This document shows, in pieces, positions 58,461 through 64,000 of a stretch of 64,000 bases of DNA. Position 1 is the first letter of the stretch. Each line of letters starts with the position of its first letter. The notes below the pieces were generated by a model. It was not told the DNA's origin and searched no databases. It worked only from the letters and a program-made list of their open reading frames with translations. A program made the translations under genes and the position numbers. This DNA is from Magnetospirillum sp. (lineage in GTDB: Bacteria > Pseudomonadota > Alphaproteobacteria > CACIAM-22H2), in the NCBI GenBank assembly GCA_027532905.1, contig JAPZUA010000002.1, forward strand, positions 124,001 through 188,000, in the 5' to 3' direction.

Positions 58461-58617
58461 CGAAAACTCCCCTTGCAAGCGGTTTCTTGATGCCCGCAAT
58501 GCGTGCAGGCGGAACGATGGCAGAAGCGACCCGGCGCGGTCAATGCGCGCGCAGCACCGAGGGGCAGGGCGGGGCGCGGGCAAAGCGGCAGAACGAATCG
58601 GCACAGCCCGAAAGCGG

Positions 58618-58638
58618 CTGCACGGATCCTGCACGGAT
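58618..58638 (+). repeat. Putative integrase arm-type sites, right pair
   Basis: Two identical copies of CTGCACGGAT (58618-58627, 58629-58638), 11 bp apart and in the same orientation as the pair near attL. The location, between the M48 gene and attR, puts the M48 gene inside the mobile unit. Confidence 0.6.
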
Positions 58639-58729
58639 GTTCGCGGATGGTTGCGGCTCGCGGTGGACGATCGCCGCCGCTGCGCGGGTGCCGCCGAAGC
58701 GGCAATAACGCAATAAAATCAGACCCGAA

Positions 58730-58777
58730 GGATGGTGGGCGCTGTAGGGATTGAACCTACGACCCCGGCCGTGTGAA
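58730..58777. repeat. attR: 48-bp repeat within tRNA-Val
   Basis: Perfect copy of 16757-16804. It begins 3 bp beyond the tRNA CCA end and stops in the anticodon stem; the 5' part of the tRNA comes from the chromosome and the 3' part from the phage, so the tRNA stays functional. Confidence 0.93.
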
Positions 58778-58807
58778 AGCCGTGCTCTACCGCTGAGCTA
58801 AGCGCCC
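58733..58807 (-). tRNA. tRNA-Val (anticodon CAC)
   Basis: A complete 75-nt cloverleaf with encoded CCA. Acceptor GGGCGCT pairs with AGCGCCC, D stem GCTC/GAGC, anticodon stem CGGCT/GGCCG around loop TTCACAC (anticodon CAC, reads GUG), T arm GTAGG-TTCAATC-CCTAC. It is the integration site of the prophage. Confidence 0.95.
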
Positions 58808-58946
58808 GAACCGGTTGCCCGAATTCGTCAGAGCAGGGGGTATAGTGCGTCCGCCCCGCCAAAGTCAAGAAAGCGCCACTTGTCGGGGGCCCGCACCCCC
58901 CTATATGCTTCGCAACGCACCCCCAACCCCGTTTTCGGTGACAGAT

Positions 58947-59777
58947 ATGCTGGTTTTGCGCCTCGCAGCCATCGGAGCGGCGTTTGCCGTCGGCGCGGCA
59001 AGCTCGCCGGCGGCCGCCCAGACCGCCTGGGCGCCGCGCGAACGGCTCGAAATGGTCTACGACGTCACGGCCGGGGCGCGCATCGTCGAACTCACGCTCG
59101 AATTCGCGGTGGTCGGCGACAACTACCAGATCGCTAGCCGCCAGGCCTCGGTCGGCGTTGTGCGCTGGGTGTTTCCATGGCAGTCGCGCACCGACGTGAT
59201 GGGACGCTTTCTCGGCGATGCGACCCAGCCCGCCACCTACCGCGTCAAGGGCGAATTTCGCGGCCAACCGCGCAGCATCGAGATGGATTATCGCGATGGC
59301 CAATTGGTGCGCAACGAAGCCGTGCCCGAAAATCGCGACGACGAGCGCGACGAGGTAACGCCCGAACAGCGCGCCGGCGCCATCGATCCGATATCGGCCG
59401 TGATGGCCGTGATCCGCCAGATCAACGAAGGGCGCGGCTGCACCTCGCGCCACGCCGTGTTTGACGGCCGCATGCGCTTCGACATTCTGTTCGAAGACAA
59501 GGGCCAGCGCGAATTGCCGCGCACGGCCGGCTCGATCTTCCAGGGCGTCGCCGAGGTCTGCGAATTCACGTGGGTCCCGATCGCCGGCCGCTCGCGCAAA
59601 GCCACGGCCAACCGCAATCCGGAAGCCGAAAACCGCACCGGACGCGTGTTCATGGCCCCGCTCGGCGAGCGCGGCGTGCTCGCCCCTGCGCGCATTGAAT
59701 TCGAGACATGGTTCGGCACCGTCGTGGGCCATCTGCGCGAGGTGCGCGGCCTGCCGCAGAAGGCCTCGGCCGAATAA
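58947..59777 (+). CDS. DUF3108 periplasmic protein
   Basis: A 276-residue protein with a signal peptide (cleavage after about 23 residues, 'SSPAAAQ') and a DUF3108 domain ('MVYDVTAGARIVELTLEFAV', 'YRVKGEFRGQPRSIEMDYRDGQL' in parts). DUF3108 proteins are beta-rich periplasmic proteins of unknown role. The ATG at 58947 with GGTGA 6 bp upstream was preferred over 58905, which would interrupt the signal peptide. Confidence 0.82.
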   Translation: MLVLRLAAIGAAFAVGAASSPAAAQTAWAPRERLEMVYDVTAGARIVELTLEFAVVGDNYQIASRQASVGVVRWVFPWQSRTDVMGRFLGDATQPATYRVKGEFRGQPRSIEMDYRDGQLVRNEAVPENRDDERDEVTPEQRAGAIDPISAVMAVIRQINEGRGCTSRHAVFDGRMRFDILFEDKGQRELPRTAGSIFQGVAEVCEFTWVPIAGRSRKATANRNPEAENRTGRVFMAPLGERGVLAPARIEFETWFGTVVGHLREVRGLPQKASAE

Positions 59778-59787
59778 GCTGCTCCCG

Positions 59788-60243
59788 CTACTCCAGGTCT
59801 TCCGTTTCGGCGGCCAGGGCGTGGCCCGAAACGCGTACTTCCCAGATGAACAGCGCGAGGGCGACGATCACGGCCACCACTGCCGCCGCAAACAGGGCGA
59901 GCGGCAGAATGCTTTGCGTGTCGCGCGACAGGCCGCCCACGAACAGCGCCAAGATCGCGCAGCACGTGAGAAAGGCCGAAAGTGCGGCAAGGGCGATGGC
60001 GCCGTTGACGATACGCAAGCGCAAGCGTTGCAGCGCCAATTCGCGGCGCAATTGGCGCAGCTCGGGATCGCCGGGGCCGGCGCGCAATTGCACGGCAACC
60101 TTGCGCATGCGATCGACCACGCGCGTAAGCCTGCCGGTGAACACGTTGAGCAGGATGCCGAGGCCGTTCAGCAGAAAGACCGGGGCGATCGAAATCTGGA
60201 TCAGATGCGCGATGGTCTCGTTGTCGCCAATGCCCGGGATCAT
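59788..60243 (-). CDS. DUF2721 membrane protein
   Basis: A 151-residue protein with three hydrophobic segments (about 11-30, 81-105 and 113-137) and the DUF2721 pattern 'LIQISIAPVFLLNGLGILLNVFTGRLTRVVDR' in parts. Function unknown. ATGA overlap couples it to the phosphatase gene. Confidence 0.82.
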   Translation of the reverse strand: MIPGIGDNETIAHLIQISIAPVFLLNGLGILLNVFTGRLTRVVDRMRKVAVQLRAGPGDPELRQLRRELALQRLRLRIVNGAIALAALSAFLTCCAILALFVGGLSRDTQSILPLALFAAAVVAVIVALALFIWEVRVSGHALAAETEDLE

Positions 60244-60899
60244 GCGACGAGGCTCTCGAGTTCGGCAAAATCGCCGATGACGGCGTCGCCGCCGAGGGAA
60301 GCGGGCACTATCGTGGAATAGCCCCAATCGACGACGACGAGTTGCATGCGCGCGGCTTTGGCGGCCGCCGCATCGTTGGGCGAATCGCCGACCATCAGGC
60401 AGTTGCGATGGCTGACGCCGAGCCGTTCGGCCGTCGCCAGCAGATGGCGCGGATCGGGTTTGCGATTCGGCACGTCACCGCCGACGATCGCGTCGAAATA
60501 GCCGGCAAGATCGAGCAGCTCGAGCAGGCGGACGGCCAACGCGTCGGCCTTGTTCGTGCACACGCCGAGCTTGCGCCCGCGCTTGCGCAAGGCCGCCAAG
60601 GTCGACGCCACATGCGGGTAGGGCTTCGAGAAGCTCGCGAGCGACGCGCCGTAGATTTCGAACCAGCGCGCGGTTGCGGCATCGACGTCTGGTGCCGGTG
60701 CGCCGCTTGCCAGAAACGCGCGCTGCACGAGCACGCGCGCCCCGTCGCCGATCAGGCGGCGGCCGGCGTCGAAACCGATCGGCGCGCGGTCGTATTCGGC
60801 GAGCAACGCATCGACAGCGGCGACGATGTCTTGCGCCGTGTCCACGAGCGTGCCGTCGAGATCGAAGATGACGGCGCTGCAATCGAAAATCTGGGACAT
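60240..60899 (-). CDS. gph: Phosphoglycolate phosphatase-type HAD hydrolase (Gph)
   Basis: A 219-residue HAD phosphatase: 'VIFDLDGTLVDTAQD' with nucleophile Asp13, 'GVCTNKAD' (motif II), 'NRKPDPRHLL' (motif III Lys) and 'VGDSPNDAAAA' (motif IV). Typical Gph layout; it hydrolyses 2-phosphoglycolate or a related sugar phosphate. Divergent from glmU across 89 bp. Confidence 0.87.
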   Translation of the reverse strand: MSQIFDCSAVIFDLDGTLVDTAQDIVAAVDALLAEYDRAPIGFDAGRRLIGDGARVLVQRAFLASGAPAPDVDAATARWFEIYGASLASFSKPYPHVASTLAALRKRGRKLGVCTNKADALAVRLLELLDLAGYFDAIVGGDVPNRKPDPRHLLATAERLGVSHRNCLMVGDSPNDAAAAKAARMQLVVVDWGYSTIVPASLGGDAVIGDFAELESLVA

Positions 60900-60988
60900 C
60901 GACGTGCAATTCCTTGCAACATTTTGTGATTTCGCGACCGCTTCAGTGTATGGAATTGTTCCGCCGAATCGCCAGGGGTATCGCATCA

Positions 60989-62371
60989 ATGAACGCGCGC
61001 GACAAGAAGCTTGCCGTGATCGTGCTCGCCGCCGGGCTCGGCAGCCGCATGAAAAGTGCCAAGCCCAAGGTGCTGCACGCCGTCGGCGGACGGCCGCTGA
61101 TCGGCCATATCGCGGCCGAACTCGTTGCCTTGCAGCCGACCAAAATCGTGCTCGTGGTCGCTCCCGGCGACACGGCCGTGCTGGCGGCCGCACGTGCGGC
61201 AGCGCCCGGCCTCGACATTTCGAGCGTGGAACAACGCGAGCGGCTGGGGACCGGCCATGCCGCGCTGCAGGCCAAGGCCGCACTGCAGGATTTCGACGGC
61301 GATATTCTGGTGACGCTGGGCGACGCGCCGTTCGTAAGTGCGGCGACCTTCGCGCGGCTGCGCGCCGAGCTCAATCATGCCTCGAACCCGGCCGTTGCGG
61401 TGCTGGGCGTGCGGCTTGGCGATCCGGGCGCTTTCGGGCGCCTTGTCTGCGACGCCGACGGGAGTTTGGCGCGTATCGTCGAAGCCAAAGACGCCGACGA
61501 GGTCACGCGGCGCATCGAATTCGTGAACACGGGCGTGATGGCGTTTGCGGGCCGCGGCTTCTTCGATCTTCTGGGCCGGATCGCGCCCAACAATGCGCAG
61601 AATGAATTCTATCTGACCGACGCGATCGGGCTGGCGCGCGCAGCCGGCCGGGCGGCGCGCGCGATCGCTGGCGGTGCCGACGAATGGCTTGCCGCCAACG
61701 ACCGTGCGGAACTCGCCGCCCTCGAAGCAGCGTTCCAGCGCAATAAGCGCCACGCGGCGATGCTAGCGGGCGTGACACTTGTCGATCCCGCGAGCGTTTG
61801 GTTCAGCTACGATACGCAGATCGGCGCCGACACGACCGTCTATCCGTCGGTGTTTTTCGGGCCCGGCGTGAAGGTCGGCGCCAATGTCGAGATCAAGAGC
61901 TTCTGCCATATCGAGGGCACGGCGATTGCCGACGGCGCTATCGTAGGGCCGTTTGCGCGCCTGCGTCCCGGCGCCGATATCGCAGCCGGTGCCCATATCG
62001 GCAATTTCGTCGAAATCAAGAATGCGACGGTAGCGGCCGGGGCCAAGATCAACCATCTGAGCTATGTCGGCGACGCCAAGGTGGGGGCGGGCGCCAATAT
62101 CGGTGCGGGGACGATCACCTGCAACTACGACGGCTTCGAGAAATTCACGACCGAGATCGGGGCCGGCGCGTTCGTCGGCTCCAACAGCGCATTGGTGGCC
62201 CCGGTCAAGATCGGGGCGGGCGCCATCGTCGGCGCAGGTTCGGTCGTGACGGAAGATGTGGAAGACGACGCGCTCGTCGTGGCGCGCGGGGCGGCGCACG
62301 CGCGCAGCGGTTGGGCCAAGAAATTCCGCGCGCGTCGCGCGGCCGAAAAAGCGGCGAAGAAAAAGGAATAG
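60989..62371 (+). CDS. glmU: Bifunctional UDP-GlcNAc pyrophosphorylase / GlcN-1-P acetyltransferase GlmU
   Basis: A 460-residue enzyme. The N-terminal uridylyltransferase has 'VIVLAAGLGSRMKSAKPKVLHAVGG' in parts; the C-terminal left-handed beta helix holds hexapeptide repeats and 'NYDGFEKFTTEIGAGAFVGSN' of the acetyltransferase site. It makes UDP-GlcNAc for peptidoglycan and LPS. It precedes glmS by 6 bp, so the two pathway enzymes are co-transcribed. Confidence 0.96.
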   Translation: MNARDKKLAVIVLAAGLGSRMKSAKPKVLHAVGGRPLIGHIAAELVALQPTKIVLVVAPGDTAVLAAARAAAPGLDISSVEQRERLGTGHAALQAKAALQDFDGDILVTLGDAPFVSAATFARLRAELNHASNPAVAVLGVRLGDPGAFGRLVCDADGSLARIVEAKDADEVTRRIEFVNTGVMAFAGRGFFDLLGRIAPNNAQNEFYLTDAIGLARAAGRAARAIAGGADEWLAANDRAELAALEAAFQRNKRHAAMLAGVTLVDPASVWFSYDTQIGADTTVYPSVFFGPGVKVGANVEIKSFCHIEGTAIADGAIVGPFARLRPGADIAAGAHIGNFVEIKNATVAAGAKINHLSYVGDAKVGAGANIGAGTITCNYDGFEKFTTEIGAGAFVGSNSALVAPVKIGAGAIVGAGSVVTEDVEDDALVVARGAAHARSGWAKKFRARRAAEKAAKKKE

Positions 62372-62377
62372 CAGTTC

Positions 62378-64000
<1,623 letters not shown>

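Larger units (their letters stand above)
16757..58777. mobile_element. Complete HK97-like, long-tailed (siphovirus-type) prophage in tRNA-Val(CAC)
   Basis: About 42.0 kb bounded by a perfect 48-bp direct repeat (16757-16804 and 58730-58777) that equals the anticodon-to-3' end part of the tRNA-Val at the right end. Inside, in order: integrase, leftward early genes, accessory block, repressor/Cro switch, replication genes, terminase, portal, protease, capsid, tail with tape measure, tail tip, fibre, lysis genes and a cargo peptidase. All essential modules are present with open reading frames, so the element looks intact. Its GC content is close to that of the host except for the accessory block, the fibre C-terminus and the last late gene. 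Confidence 0.93.

Overview
The window is high-GC DNA whose genes point to an alphaproteobacterium, probably of the Rhodospirillales type. It carries a complete branched-chain amino-acid (Liv) ABC operon, a GlmU-GlmS pair and a DUF3108 protein on the chromosome. A 42-kb prophage in the middle encodes alphaproteobacterial hallmarks: GapR (DUF2312), a GcrA-like protein and a Rhodobacter GTA-like tail-tip gene order. The assignment rests on gene content only.

Left chromosome (1-16756): the end of a LysR regulator, a GNAT acetyltransferase, livKHMGF on the minus strand, a divergent radical SAM gene followed by a small protein and a class III cyclase-like protein, a FecB/FecC/FecE-type metal-chelate or cobalamin importer, a pentapeptide-repeat protein, MsrA, a small unknown protein and a haloacid dehalogenase.

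Prophage (16757-58777): it is bounded by a perfect 48-bp duplication of the 3' part of a tRNA-Val(CAC) gene. Next to each end lies a pair of CTGCACGGaT repeats 11 bp apart, which look like integrase arm sites. The integrase sits beside attL. A leftward early operon (23118 to 16845) of small, mostly ATGA-coupled genes includes xis, GapR, an HD phosphohydrolase, a deoxyribosyltransferase-like protein and an ASCH protein. A rightward three-gene accessory block (23245-25201) lies between the left operators and the S24-type repressor, the same position as rexAB in lambda. The rightward early operon (25960-33751) holds Cro, a GcrA homologue, an MT-A70 adenine methyltransferase and a D5/P4-type helicase, and ends at a strong terminator. 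The late operon (33834-57293) encodes an HK97-type head, a long flexible tail with a textbook -1 frameshift in the tail chaperone, tail tip and fibre, and lysis genes. Between the late terminator and attR a host-facing lipoprotein peptidase (M48 with PDZ) is carried as cargo.

Control: five related 16-bp sites (consensus close to TACAGRTTTnTCTnTA) occur, two around the leftward promoter and three between repressor and cro, with centres about 24 bp apart. Both early promoters have a TTGACG -35, a 17-bp spacer and an operator in the spacer, which gives a lambda-like switch.

Right chromosome (58778-64000): the restored tRNA-Val, a DUF3108 protein, a DUF2721 membrane protein, a Gph-type phosphatase, GlmU, and GlmS running off the window end.
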